Shown here: piece by piece, positions 17,495 through 27,300 of the stretch
Numbering within the stretch: the stretch's first letter is position 1
How the letters are laid out: every line of letters begins with the position of its first letter
Assembly: GCF_034058155.1 (NCBI RefSeq)
Contig: NZ_CP139148.1
Coordinates: 682,001-746,000, forward strand
Length of the DNA: 64,000 bases
Direction: 5' to 3'
From: Flavobacterium sp. KACC 22761
GTDB lineage: Bacteria; Bacteroidota; Bacteroidia; Flavobacteriales; Flavobacteriaceae
The notes under the pieces: generated by a model
What the model saw: the letters and a program-made list of their open reading frames with translations, nothing else
The model's database searches: none
Told to the model about the DNA's origin: nothing
Position numbers and translations under genes: made by a program

Positions 17495-18964
17495 ATGCGA
17501 GTATCAGTTATCCGAAAAAACATAAAATTTACCCCAGATTCCAGAAGAGTTGTTGCCCGATATTTTATGAATGGCGACGAACGAACCCAGCAGATGGTAG
17601 CACGGATAATGATGCTAGATGAAAAACAAGTTTATGACACTTTAGAACAAACCCTTCGTGAATTTGCCAGAAGACACCGAAATATTTCAGCTATATTTTT
17701 CAAGCACTGCGAGAAAATAAGACCTCTAATTGAAGCCATGCAAATTGACTATGAAGCACTTTCTATAAATCGAAAAATGCTAATAGGTTCATACTGCACA
17801 ATGGAATACGCAATTGAATCGGCGGCAATATTCAATCCTTCAATTATCGAAGATTTTGATCAATCTGGGCTTGAAGTGGGAGAAAAACGTGTGATTATTT
17901 CATTTAGAGCAACAGGCGAAGGACATATTTCGTCTATTGTCTTTAGAAGAGGAATTCTCGATAAAGACAATAATTTACAAATAATGAAGATTGGCAATCA
18001 AATTGACAAAGCCGAAATTGAACATAAAACGTTGTTAAATAAAGAACGATTTCTAACGAAGTTGTCTGAAATGCACACCACAAACAAATACATTGACCAA
18101 ATTATGCAGGATTTGCCTGATGCGTTTGAATTTGTTGTTTTAAAAAATATGGTTAATACTGCTTTAAGTGATCCTTCCATTCGTCAGGAACGACGAACTG
18201 CGCTTGAAGAAATAATTTGGCTCGCCAATTCATTTTATGATGTTCAGTTCAGCCATGATTCGGATATAACTGAACGTGTCATTTTTCCGATTTCCGAATC
18301 AGAAAGCCGCGGTATTGAAGATGCACGTTTTGTTCGCTTTACAGATGATGACGGTTCTTCTCGCGTTATGGCAACCTATACCGCATACAACGGACATGCG
18401 ATCTTACCAAAACTAATTTTGACCGAGGACTTTTATAGTTTTAGAGTATTGCCTTTGCACGGCGATGGCGCTCAGAATAAAAATTTGGCATTGTTTCCTA
18501 AAAAAATCAATGGAAAATATGCTATGCTTGCCCGAATTGACGGCGTCAACAATTATATTATGTACTCCGAGCGAGCAACACAATGGAACAATCCCATTCT
18601 TTTGCAAGAACCACGTTATAGTTGGGAATTGACGCAAATAGGAAACTGCGGTTCGCCATTATGGACAGAAGAAGGCTGGCTTGTTATCACTCACGGTGTG
18701 GGCACAATGCGACGTTATTGCATAGGTGCATCACTTTTTGATCTCGATGACCCTTCAAAAGAAATTGGAAGACTTCAAGAACCGTTGCTTGCGCCACTGG
18801 AAGATGAACGCGAAGGTTATGTACCAAACGTAGTATATTCTTGTGGTGCGATTATTCATAATAACAGTTTAATTTTGCCTTATGCCGTTTCTGATTATTC
18901 TTCGACTTATGCGACTGTCAATCTAACCGAATTGTTAATTGCTTTGAAAAATAGCAGGTATTAA
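17495..18964 (+). CDS. GH130 family mannoside phosphorylase/hydrolase
   Basis: A 489-residue cytosolic-type protein (no signal peptide) of the GH130 five-bladed propeller family, which phosphorolyses or hydrolyses beta-mannosidic bonds. The propeller covers about 200-489: RVIFPISESESRGIEDARFVRF, YTAYNGHAILPKLILTEDF, KNLALFPKKINGKYAMLARIDG, GNCGSPLWTEEGWLVITHGVG and the late segment EGYVPNVVYSCGAIIHNNSLILPYAVSD. An N-terminal helical extension of about 190 residues (RRVVARYFMNGDERTQQMVARI, MLIGSYCTMEYAIESAAIFNPS) marks the longer GH130 subgroup. It fits with GH92 and beta-mannosidase activity 14 kb away, but no transporter or epimerase adjoins it. Exact reaction uncertain. Confidence 0.9.
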   Translation: MRVSVIRKNIKFTPDSRRVVARYFMNGDERTQQMVARIMMLDEKQVYDTLEQTLREFARRHRNISAIFFKHCEKIRPLIEAMQIDYEALSINRKMLIGSYCTMEYAIESAAIFNPSIIEDFDQSGLEVGEKRVIISFRATGEGHISSIVFRRGILDKDNNLQIMKIGNQIDKAEIEHKTLLNKERFLTKLSEMHTTNKYIDQIMQDLPDAFEFVVLKNMVNTALSDPSIRQERRTALEEIIWLANSFYDVQFSHDSDITERVIFPISESESRGIEDARFVRFTDDDGSSRVMATYTAYNGHAILPKLILTEDFYSFRVLPLHGDGAQNKNLALFPKKINGKYAMLARIDGVNNYIMYSERATQWNNPILLQEPRYSWELTQIGNCGSPLWTEEGWLVITHGVGTMRRYCIGASLFDLDDPSKEIGRLQEPLLAPLEDEREGYVPNVVYSCGAIIHNNSLILPYAVSDYSSTYATVNLTELLIALKNSRY

Positions 18965-19097
18965 ACTTATCTCAAACTTTAATCAAATCTAAAATCCACG
19001 TTAAAATCAGTGTTGAATAGCTGTTTTTCCGCATAAAAAAATACTTTTGTCTAAAACCACATTTCTGCTTTGAAAGCGAAATCAAAAAGACATTTGT

Positions 19098-19661
19098 ATG
19101 GATAATGAAAAATTTATTTTCTGCCTTGAAGGCGTTCCTGATGTAGATGATTTTACTACAACCGATGTGGTCAAAAATCTTGAAGAAATTGCAATTAACC
19201 AAGGTATTTCCAGCATTCATAAAACCTGCGACACTATTGAAGGTCTTGAGGAAAGTTTAAACACCTTATTGTATGATGATCACAACTTTAAAGATTATGA
19301 GATCATTTATTTGGTGATGCCAGGACAAGAAAACAACATTTGCCTTCATGATTATTATTACAGCATTGAGGAAATAGCAGAACTTTTTGAAGGAAAAATG
19401 AAAGGAAAGATTATTCATTTTGCCAATAAAAAAAGACTCGACCTTAACGACGAAGAAGCACAATATTTTCTAGACATAACTGGTGCGCGCGCCATTTCGG
19501 GTTACGGATCTACTTATAACAAAATTGCAAGTTGCAGTACAATTGACAAGGCATTTTTTAGCTTGTATCAAGAAAATGATGACCTTACTGAAATGGTCGA
19601 AGAGTTGTACCAAAAACATTATGCACTCTGTAAATTGCTTGATTTCAGATTATATTATTAG
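19098..19661 (+). CDS. DUF6642-like / degenerate caspase-CHAT-fold protein
   Basis: A 187-residue soluble protein. The core reads YEIIYLVMPGQEN (strand then the place of the caspase His loop), YYSIEEIAELFEGKMKGKIIHFANKKRLDL (strand and the place of the catalytic Cys loop) and FLDITGARAISGYGSTY. This order strongly resembles CHAT/caspase-like domains, but the His-Gly and Ser-Cys catalytic motifs are absent, so it would be a pseudoenzyme. The family name is from memory. Only 2 nt separate it from the AraC regulator gene downstream, so the two are probably translated together. No membrane segment. Function unknown; a regulatory or partner role beside AraC is inference. Confidence 0.65.
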   Translation: MDNEKFIFCLEGVPDVDDFTTTDVVKNLEEIAINQGISSIHKTCDTIEGLEESLNTLLYDDHNFKDYEIIYLVMPGQENNICLHDYYYSIEEIAELFEGKMKGKIIHFANKKRLDLNDEEAQYFLDITGARAISGYGSTYNKIASCSTIDKAFFSLYQENDDLTEMVEELYQKHYALCKLLDFRLYY

Positions 19662-19663
19662 AT

Positions 19664-20584
19664 ATGAAATCAAAGCCGATTGAAAAAATAAAAACCTATA
19701 GCCCAAAAGGATTTCGAGAGAAGTTTTTAGGAGAAGACAATCCTATTCATTTACTTTTCAAATCGAATTCTGATCATTTTTTCTGTCTTGAAATTGAAGA
19801 AATGATGCACATGCAGCACCCCGTTCCTCCTTCTAAACATTCTTGCCATACTTTGATTTTTATTTCATCTGGTCAGCACGTTATGAAATTAGGTTATCAG
19901 GAATATACAACCACGAATAATGAAATAATTGTGGTGCCGGCAGGACAAATTTTCTCGCTTGATAATGTCAACAATATACACAATGGCTATGTTTGTCAAT
20001 TTCATCCAGAAATTATGGTTGGAAAGCATGGTAGCCGCGAACTTCTTAACGATTTTGATTTCTTAAAAATTTCAGGAAATCCAAAAATACTTTTGCCATC
20101 AGAAGATGTTCCGTTGATTACCACTATTTTCAAGAGACTGCAAAAAGAGTATTCAGATAATGATAATGCAAATTTAAATATTGTTCAAACGTATTTATTT
20201 GCTTTGTTTTATGAAATGAACAAGAATGCCGTTCAGTCGCCTAAGAGTCTTTCGGCTTCAGAAATTATTACAAGCAAATTCAAAGAATTGATTCATGTTC
20301 ACATCAAAACACATCATCAAGTCAATCATTATGCTTCTTTGCTAAGTGTCACGCCTAATCATTTAAACAAATGTGTGAAAACGGTAACCGGCAAATCGGC
20401 AGTAAAATGGATTGACGAGAACATATTATTGGAAGCCAAATATTTGCTCTTTCAAACTACGCTTTCAATCAATGAAATTGCAGCGCAGGTAGGTCATGAA
20501 GACCAATCTTATTTCAGTCGTTTTTTCAAAAAACACGAAGGAGTTTCTCCTATTCAATATCGAAAAATGATTGATAAATCCTAA
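19664..20584 (+). CDS. AraC-family transcriptional regulator
   Basis: A 306-residue regulator. The N-terminal cupin-like effector domain (about 50-170) includes HTLIFISSGQHVMKLGYQEY and NEIIVVPAGQIFSLDN. The C-terminal double helix-turn-helix (about 205-303) reads HYASLLSVTPNHLNKCVKTVTGKSAVKWI and LSINEIAAQVGHEDQSYFSRFFKKHEGVSPIQYRK, the classical AraC signature. Length normal. It follows the caspase-like gene with a 2-nt gap and is followed 69 bp later by a small HMA-like gene. The target is not evident; the SusCD operon is convergent downstream and the GH130 gene is upstream on the same strand. Confidence 0.95.
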   Translation: MKSKPIEKIKTYSPKGFREKFLGEDNPIHLLFKSNSDHFFCLEIEEMMHMQHPVPPSKHSCHTLIFISSGQHVMKLGYQEYTTTNNEIIVVPAGQIFSLDNVNNIHNGYVCQFHPEIMVGKHGSRELLNDFDFLKISGNPKILLPSEDVPLITTIFKRLQKEYSDNDNANLNIVQTYLFALFYEMNKNAVQSPKSLSASEIITSKFKELIHVHIKTHHQVNHYASLLSVTPNHLNKCVKTVTGKSAVKWIDENILLEAKYLLFQTTLSINEIAAQVGHEDQSYFSRFFKKHEGVSPIQYRKMIDKS

Positions 20585-20653
20585 TTTTAGATTATAGAAT
20601 CCTATTTCATCGAAATACATTTTCAGAAATTTGCCCATCAAATACTGCTAATT

Positions 20654-20854
20654 ATGATTTATGTTTTCAAAACTACTGTTGATAGTCAAACAAAATTAGA
20701 ACAAGCTTCTGCCCTTCTTGACGAACTACTGCCAAAAACTTCATGGAATTTTGACCTCGAAGATTGTGATAATATCCTACGAATTGACAGCGAACACGAA
20801 ATAACCGATTTAGTTTTAAACAATGGCCTTTTTGAATGTGTTGAATTAGAGTAA
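20654..20854 (+). CDS. small HMA-fold-like protein without cysteine pair (66 aa)
   Basis: MIYVFKTTVDSQTKLEQASALL ... FDLEDCDNILRIDSEHEITDLVLNNGLFECVELE. The strand-helix-strand-strand-helix-strand order and the WNFDLEDCDNILRI segment look like a heavy-metal-associated domain, but the CxxC site is replaced by DSQT. It is paralogous to the 69-residue protein at 8713-8922. Both genes sit beside regulators (AraC here, sigma/FecR there). It ends just before a strong terminator. Probably a cytosolic protein-protein adaptor or ligand-binding unit; no function is established. Confidence 0.72.
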   Translation: MIYVFKTTVDSQTKLEQASALLDELLPKTSWNFDLEDCDNILRIDSEHEITDLVLNNGLFECVELE

Positions 20855-20868
20855 TTCTTCAAAAATAA

Positions 20869-20902
20869 AAAAGGGATGCAGTTTAATTGCTGCATCCCTT
20901 TT
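20869..20902. terminator. bidirectional rho-independent terminator
   Basis: AAAAGGGATGCAG (20869-20881) pairs perfectly with CTGCATCCCTTTT (20890-20902) around an 8-nt loop. It lies between the convergent small HMA-like gene and the beta-helix lipoprotein gene. Confidence 0.9.
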
Positions 20903-20922
20903 CAAACTAACTATAAAAATAT

Positions 20923-22506
20923 TTATTTAAGCCATTGTGGATCTCCGATTTTTTTATCTTTTATCGATTGATTTCCAACTGTAAAATTCCCTCCCGCTGC
21001 ATTTGTAAATTGCGGATCTAAGGTTGTTGCAGAAGCATCAGGTCTGTTATTGCTTCCTACTAGCGCCAAATTAGGAGAATTGAAATTATTATTATTCAAA
21101 AATGTCGGTGCTGCAGTTGCAGTTGAGTTTGTATAAACTGCAGATCCAACCGCAAACAATGTGTTACGCACTATTGATGCATTTGAAACAAAACGTAAAT
21201 ACAAGATTCTACTTGCAAGTGGTAATGTAGGTGTATATATTGTACATTGATCAATTAACACATTACTTGTTAAACCTGTTCCAGAAAAACCTCCATTAGC
21301 AGGAAGAACAGCATCTAGCCTAACAAAATCACGTGATGAACAGGTATCGAATGTACTTTTTGTTAAAGAAACATTTGCAACAAAAGTAGCTCTAAAGTCA
21401 ACAAAATCAGCCGAACCGGCAGTATTTACATTTTTAATAGTACTGCCATCAACAGTAAATGATTTTAATTTAGCTGTAGCATTTCCATACATTAATTGAG
21501 AAGGAAAATCGTGAACATTAGAATTACTTATTAAAACATCTCCTAATTGTGTTGGAGCAGCAGTGCTTATTGCTATTGCAGCACCTGTTAAACCGCTTCC
21601 GCTCATATCTACATCAATCAAAGAGAAATTTACCACTTCACTTGCATTTGCAGGATTATTAGCTAGAGTGAAATTAAGTTTTAATTTTGGTTTATTTTCT
21701 GTTCTAAGACCTCTAATGGTTATTGTCTTATTTATAGCTACTAATCCCGTCTGAGTTGTATAGTCTCCAGGCATTAGAACAAGAACAGAACCAGTTGGAG
21801 AATCAGTAATTTTTTGAATTAAATTATTGTCTTCTGCTTTAACCAAAATGCCAGTTCCGATATCAATTCCAGTTGTAAAAGTTGCTGTACCACGTTTCTT
21901 TGTTCCGTTTAACAAAGTTGCAGTATATTTAGTTTCTCCTGTTAAACCTTTAATAACAGCAACTCCGGCCGTTTTTTCAGCTGCCGTAATTGTATGAGAA
22001 ATTCCGCCTGGCTCAACAGTAATTTGAGTTACATTACTATTTGGAACCCATCTTAAAGTTACTTGCGTTGCTTCAATATCTGATGCCGGTACTGGCGAAA
22101 CAAAAAGCTGCTCAGACAAAGTTGTAGCTGTAGTAACCGACCATTTAGAATCTTCTAAACCAGTTGCACTTACTGCTTTTACTCGAATCGAATAAACTGT
22201 TTCTCCTTCAAGCTGCACTTTTACAGGCAATTCAGATGGCGCAACATTTACTGTTTTAAAAATAGTTTTAAAGTCAGGATCATCTGCACTGAATTGCACT
22301 ACATAATGATCTGCATCTGGTTTTACAGTCCAATTCAACTCTACTGAAGTCTCATTTCTAACCGTCGCTTTAAGTTCTATTGGAGAAAACGCTCTGTTTA
22401 CATCCAAAGTGTCAATTACTCCTTCATTAAAAGTGTCACAACTTGAAAAGGCAGTCATGAACAATAATGCCGCAATTGCTCCTTTCATAATATATTTTGT
22501 TTTCAT
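20923..22506 (-). CDS. DUF4957/DUF5123 surface lipoprotein with FN3 and beta-helix
   Basis: A 527-residue lipoprotein, third gene of the SusC-SusD operon. The signal ends FMTAFSSC with lipid-accepting Cys23. Two fibronectin-III-like domains (about 40-130 and 135-215; FSPIELKATVRNETSVELNW, GETVYSIRVKAVS) precede a right-handed parallel beta-helix (about 230-500) with DUF4957/DUF5123 features (ILVKAEDNNLIQKITDSPTG, LVLMPGDYTTQTGLVAINKTITIRG, IDQCTIYTP, TTLDPQFTNAAGGNFTVG). Family members go with pectin/rhamnogalacturonan-type or other polysaccharide loci and are thought to bind glycan at the surface; catalytic residues of a lyase are not obvious. No glycosidase is encoded in the operon. Confidence 0.87.
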   Translation of the reverse strand: MKTKYIMKGAIAALLFMTAFSSCDTFNEGVIDTLDVNRAFSPIELKATVRNETSVELNWTVKPDADHYVVQFSADDPDFKTIFKTVNVAPSELPVKVQLEGETVYSIRVKAVSATGLEDSKWSVTTATTLSEQLFVSPVPASDIEATQVTLRWVPNSNVTQITVEPGGISHTITAAEKTAGVAVIKGLTGETKYTATLLNGTKKRGTATFTTGIDIGTGILVKAEDNNLIQKITDSPTGSVLVLMPGDYTTQTGLVAINKTITIRGLRTENKPKLKLNFTLANNPANASEVVNFSLIDVDMSGSGLTGAAIAISTAAPTQLGDVLISNSNVHDFPSQLMYGNATAKLKSFTVDGSTIKNVNTAGSADFVDFRATFVANVSLTKSTFDTCSSRDFVRLDAVLPANGGFSGTGLTSNVLIDQCTIYTPTLPLASRILYLRFVSNASIVRNTLFAVGSAVYTNSTATAAPTFLNNNNFNSPNLALVGSNNRPDASATTLDPQFTNAAGGNFTVGNQSIKDKKIGDPQWLK

Positions 22507-22533
22507 ACTCTTACTTTATTAATTCACAAAAGG

Positions 22534-24324
22534 TTAATACCCATAATCATTAGTCAATTTCCCGTTACTTCCATCTAGGAATACTTGCCAAATTGGCCAA
22601 AATTGTCTGTTATCAGGATTAACTCCTGGTTTGTACAAAGTATTGATTTTAGTATCTGCTGCAGCGCCTGTCCATGTCCATGCGAAGCTGGTATAACCTG
22701 TTCCTGGATTTGTAGTTTCTCCACGATTTAAACCATAAATATCAAGACTTACGTTATCTGCTTTAAATTTATAATATAAAGTAGATGGAACATCAGCATA
22801 CTTTCCTGAACGAGTCGACAAATCTTTCATATTTGCCTTAGCTTCGTCCATTTTTGCTTTAAGTAAATTCCAACGAATAAGATTTTGCTTACGCTCCATT
22901 TCACCTGTAAACTCATATTTGTTTTCATCAACAAGCGCTTTAAACATAGCATCTTTTGTTGTAAAAGCATTTACATAAGCCTCAACTTTAGCAGGTTGGT
23001 CCGCAGCAGCAAATGCTCTTGCTCTTACTGCTTTTAAATATGGCGCTGCCGCCGCTGGTCCTTCTATTTCGTTTGCAGCTTCTGCAGCAATTAATAAAAC
23101 TTCAGCATAACGCATGTAAATTTTATTCACACCATCATCATTTGTTGAAGTCACAAAACGCGTCATCCACTCGTAACGGTATTTCCCAAAATACCATGTA
23201 TTTAATGCTCCTAATTCTTGTTTCGCTATGTTGTTTACAGCAGTTCCATATTTATAAGGAACACAAGTAACATCTCTTCTTGTATCTTTTTGATCATAGT
23301 CATAGAAAACAGTTGGAAGCGGTCCTGCTGTTCCTCCACGGTTTGCTCCATTTGCATGAAACTGGTCGTTTGTAGTATGGCGCACTGCAAAAGTGAACAA
23401 CATACGTCCTCTACCATCTGAGAAAGGAAGTTCCCATAATGATTCTCCTCCCGCTGTCAAATATTCTTGATTGTATTTTCTCCAAAATGTCTCAAATGAA
23501 GATTCCAAATGCGCTGATCCACTTGCAATAACCGAACGCGATTCAGCTAATGCCAATGCATACATATTTGCCACTGATAATTCAGGATCTGTACTTCTTC
23601 TGATTCCGTCAGGATATTGCTGATACCCACTTGCATCCATCGCTAAACGTGCGCGGAAACCTTTTACGAAAGCTTTATTAATTCTTTCTACACTAGTAGT
23701 CTCTTTAGTTTCACCTGGCCAAGGAACTAATGTTGCCGCTTCAGCCAAATCAGCCAAAAGTTGTTTGTAAATCACATCACGGCTTGTTTTTCCAACATAA
23801 ATAGTTGCATTATTTAATGGCTCAAACCTTCCTGGAACATCTCCCCAAGCTTTCACCAAATCAGCATAATAAATTGCTCTCAAAGTCAAAGCTTCTCCTA
23901 ATAAATATCCTAATTGAGATCCAGGAGTTGGATTACCATAAGTACGCAAACCACGAATACAAATGTTAGCACGCTCAATACCTGAATAACTCATTGCCCA
24001 CGAATTATTTGCCGTATTCATTTGTGAATTATTTGGTTTTGCATCATAGGTACACAAATCTGAAGCATCACTTACAGTTTGCGAAGAGTTGTACCATTCT
24101 GTATCTGTATTCAATCCGTAAAAAGGAAGAAAACGTCCTCTGTAAGAGTTGGTTTCAGCAAATGGAATTTTGATTCCATCAATTGCTGCTGATGCCAAAT
24201 CTGGGCTAGAAAAAATAACTGATTCGTCTAAGGTTGATTTTGCCGGAGCATCTAAATAATCGTCTGAGCAAGAAGCAAAAAGGCTTGCAATAAATATTCC
24301 TGCTATTAATATTTTATGTTTCAT
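22534..24324 (-). CDS. SusD/RagB-family glycan-binding lipoprotein
   Basis: A 596-residue outer-membrane lipoprotein that forms the lid of the SusC transporter and captures oligosaccharide. The lipobox is SLFASC (Cys19), followed by the usual SDDYLDAPAKSTLDESVIF. SusD signatures include YLLGEALTLRAIYYADLVKAWGDVP (TPR-like helices), YKQLLADLAEAATLVPWPGE, RINKAFVKGFRARLAMDAS, and the conserved late segment YMRYAEVLLIAAEAANEI followed by AVRARAFA and ERKQNLIRWNLL. It sits 20 bp downstream of susC and 27 bp upstream of the beta-helix lipoprotein gene. The glycan is not readable; the beta-helix neighbour hints at a pectic or other plant polymer. Confidence 0.95.
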   Translation of the reverse strand: MKHKILIAGIFIASLFASCSDDYLDAPAKSTLDESVIFSSPDLASAAIDGIKIPFAETNSYRGRFLPFYGLNTDTEWYNSSQTVSDASDLCTYDAKPNNSQMNTANNSWAMSYSGIERANICIRGLRTYGNPTPGSQLGYLLGEALTLRAIYYADLVKAWGDVPGRFEPLNNATIYVGKTSRDVIYKQLLADLAEAATLVPWPGETKETTSVERINKAFVKGFRARLAMDASGYQQYPDGIRRSTDPELSVANMYALALAESRSVIASGSAHLESSFETFWRKYNQEYLTAGGESLWELPFSDGRGRMLFTFAVRHTTNDQFHANGANRGGTAGPLPTVFYDYDQKDTRRDVTCVPYKYGTAVNNIAKQELGALNTWYFGKYRYEWMTRFVTSTNDDGVNKIYMRYAEVLLIAAEAANEIEGPAAAAPYLKAVRARAFAAADQPAKVEAYVNAFTTKDAMFKALVDENKYEFTGEMERKQNLIRWNLLKAKMDEAKANMKDLSTRSGKYADVPSTLYYKFKADNVSLDIYGLNRGETTNPGTGYTSFAWTWTGAAADTKINTLYKPGVNPDNRQFWPIWQVFLDGSNGKLTNDYGY

Positions 24325-24344
24325 CTTGTGAAAGTTTTACTGAA

Positions 24345-27300
24345 TTAAAAATTAAGGTTTAGACCAAAGATCAACTGTCTGCTTCTCGGATAAGCTGAAT
24401 AATCAACTCCCGGTGTATAAGGCGTGCTTCTTCTAGTTGAAGATTCTGGATCTGGACCTGAATAGTTCGTCCAAACAAAAACATTACTTGCTGTAAAATA
24501 AAATCTCAACTTAGAAACTCCTAAAGCAGAAGTCAAAGCATTTGGAGTTGTATAACCCAAACTCAAAGTATTAAGTCTTAAGAAAGATCCGTCTTCAACT
24601 GCCCAATCACTAAATACATAGCGAGGCATATAAGGCGACCACATTGTAGTGTTTGCATTTAAAGCAGTCAATGCTGTAGGATCTGTTACTAATTGTCCTG
24701 TGTTTGGATCAAGATTTGTCCATCTTTTTCCATCAGCCATTTCTGTGCTTAAATTTCTATATTGTCCATTCGGAATTGAAGAAGCAAATTCAATTTTATT
24801 TGCGTTGTACACATCGTTTCCAATACTCCAGTTGAAAGCAGCAGAAAGATCGAATCCGTAAGCATTTGCATTTAACACCATACCACCTGTGCTTTTTGGA
24901 TTTGCATTTCCAATAACAGTCAAATCATTTGCATTTACTTTTCCGTCACCATCAATATCTTTTAATTTCATAGCACCTGGCTGCATTTTACCAACTACTG
25001 TTGAACCGTCTGGCACTCCACTTTTTAAAGTATAAGCTCCTGCAGCGTAATCAAAGTCGCTTACTTCATAACGTCCATCGCTCTTATATCCGTACATGAT
25101 ACCTAATGGCTGTCCTACGTTAACTAAATAATCTCCTGTAATTGATGACGAAGCCCATCCAGATGACGCAGTAAAGTTATTCATTACTCCAAGTGAGTTG
25201 ATTTTATTAGTATTAAATGCAGCGTTGAAAGATACACTTACACCGTACTTTTCTCTTTCAATAAGGTTAAGATTCAAAGTTGCCTCAACTCCACTGTTTT
25301 GAATTTCACCCATATTTCTGTATTGGTTGTCATAACCTCCAGAGATTGGGAAAAGCATTAATAAATCTTTTGTTTTATTTTTATAAACCTCTACCGATCC
25401 TGTTACTTTGTTTTTGAACAAGTCAAAATCTAAACCGATATTTTGTGTAACTGTAGTTTCCCATTTTAAATCTGGATTTGCCATTGTTTTAGAAGCTGCC
25501 CAGAAATTATCAACACCATTAATCCAAGTAGATGTAGAAGAAATGAAACTTTGAACCATTTGTCCAGTTGGAATATTATTGTTTCCAGCCTCACCATAAC
25601 TCACTCTTAATTTAAGCAAATTGATCCATGAAGCATCTTTCATAAACTCTTCTCCTGAAATTTTCCAAGCTGCTGCTGCTGCAGGGAAGAATCCCCATTT
25701 ATTGCTGCCTAAGAATTTACTAGATCCATCGGCACGGTACGTTGCTGTAAGAAGATATTTGTCTTTATAGTCATAATTTGCACGTCCGAAGAAAGAAAGC
25801 AGTTTGTCATCTGGATAATAAAAATTATCAACTGAAATTGGCGTACCCTGAGAAGTTAATTTTTTTGCTTCATCTAGTTCAAAAGATAATGGATAACCTT
25901 GAATTGTACTTGTAAGGTCATTTCTTTGATAGTTAATACTTTCTTCTCCAAAAAGGAATTTCAAATTATGATTTTCACCAACTAATTTTTTCAAATCATA
26001 ATTTAAAGTATTCGCATTTCTAAAACGAGTATCTTTTCTGTCCACCATAATCATCGCAGGCATATTTTGTCTTTCTGCTGCTGGATTATTTTTTACATAA
26101 TACGTTGTACGTCCGTAGAAACGGTAATCTTGGTAGTTATAGTTGTCTAAACCTAACTCTGATTTAAAAACTAAATCTTGAGTCAATTTCCAAGAAAAAC
26201 TTCCTAATGTATTAAAGTTTTTTCTGAACTGTTGACGGTTATTATCTGTAATAGCTACGAAAGGGTGCGTTAAATTTGCGGCAACAGCTTCATCTGTATC
26301 ATCAGTAGTCAAACCTGGGACTGGAATTGGAGCATATCCAACAATATTTTTCAAACGAGAATCTGCTGATGAAACCTCATTTTGCTCGTTCATACCAGCA
26401 CCATTAATTTCTGTATCTGAGTAACGAACTGTAAAACTTAAATCAATTTTATCAGAAGCTTTGCTGTTTAAGGCAAGAGATAAATTGTTTCTGTTGAAAT
26501 CAGATCCCAACATAATTGCTTTTTCGTCATAATGAGCATAGTTGAAATTATAGTTTATTTTATCAGATCCACCACGAATAGACAAGTCACGGCTTTGAAC
26601 TTCACCTGTACGTCCAAAAACTTGTTTTTGCCAGTCGTTTCCTTTCATGCCTTTGTATTGGTCATAATCTTGCCAGTTACCAAAATATTTTGTGTAAGAA
26701 CTTGGGTTACTCAAAATAGTTTTGTCTGTTTGATCAAGCAATGCATACTCATATTGCCATTTCACATAATCTTCAGGAGATGTAACAGGAATCGTATTTG
26801 TCATCTGTTTCATTCCGTAGAACATATTGAAGTTTACTGCAATTTTACCATCTTTACCTTTTTTCGTAGTAACAATAATAACTCCATAAGCTCCTCTAGA
26901 ACCATAGATTGCTGTAGATGATGCATCTTTCAAGACTGTCATAGTTTCAATATCAGAAGCAGAAATATCATTAAGACTGTTTACCGGAAATCCATCAACG
27001 ATATATAATGGAGATGCATCTTGGCTTAAAGAACCGTTTCCACGAATTCTAACTTGAATATTCGAATCTGGCGAACCTTCAGAAGAAGTTACCGATACTC
27101 CGGCAATACGCCCAGTTAAAGCTTCTGCAACGTTAGGAACCGGAATTTTGCGCACCTCATTTCCAGAGAATGTCGCAACTGCTCCAGTCAAATCAGATTT
27201 CTTTGAAGTTCCATATCCAATTACAACAACCTCATTCAAGTTATTAGAATCTTCGGTCAGAACTACATCAACTTTCGTTTTTCCTGCTGCAGGAATTTCT

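Noticed and set aside
26532..26921. 129-codon plus-strand ORF inside the susC gene
   Set aside because: Antisense shadow of susC with no domain signature.
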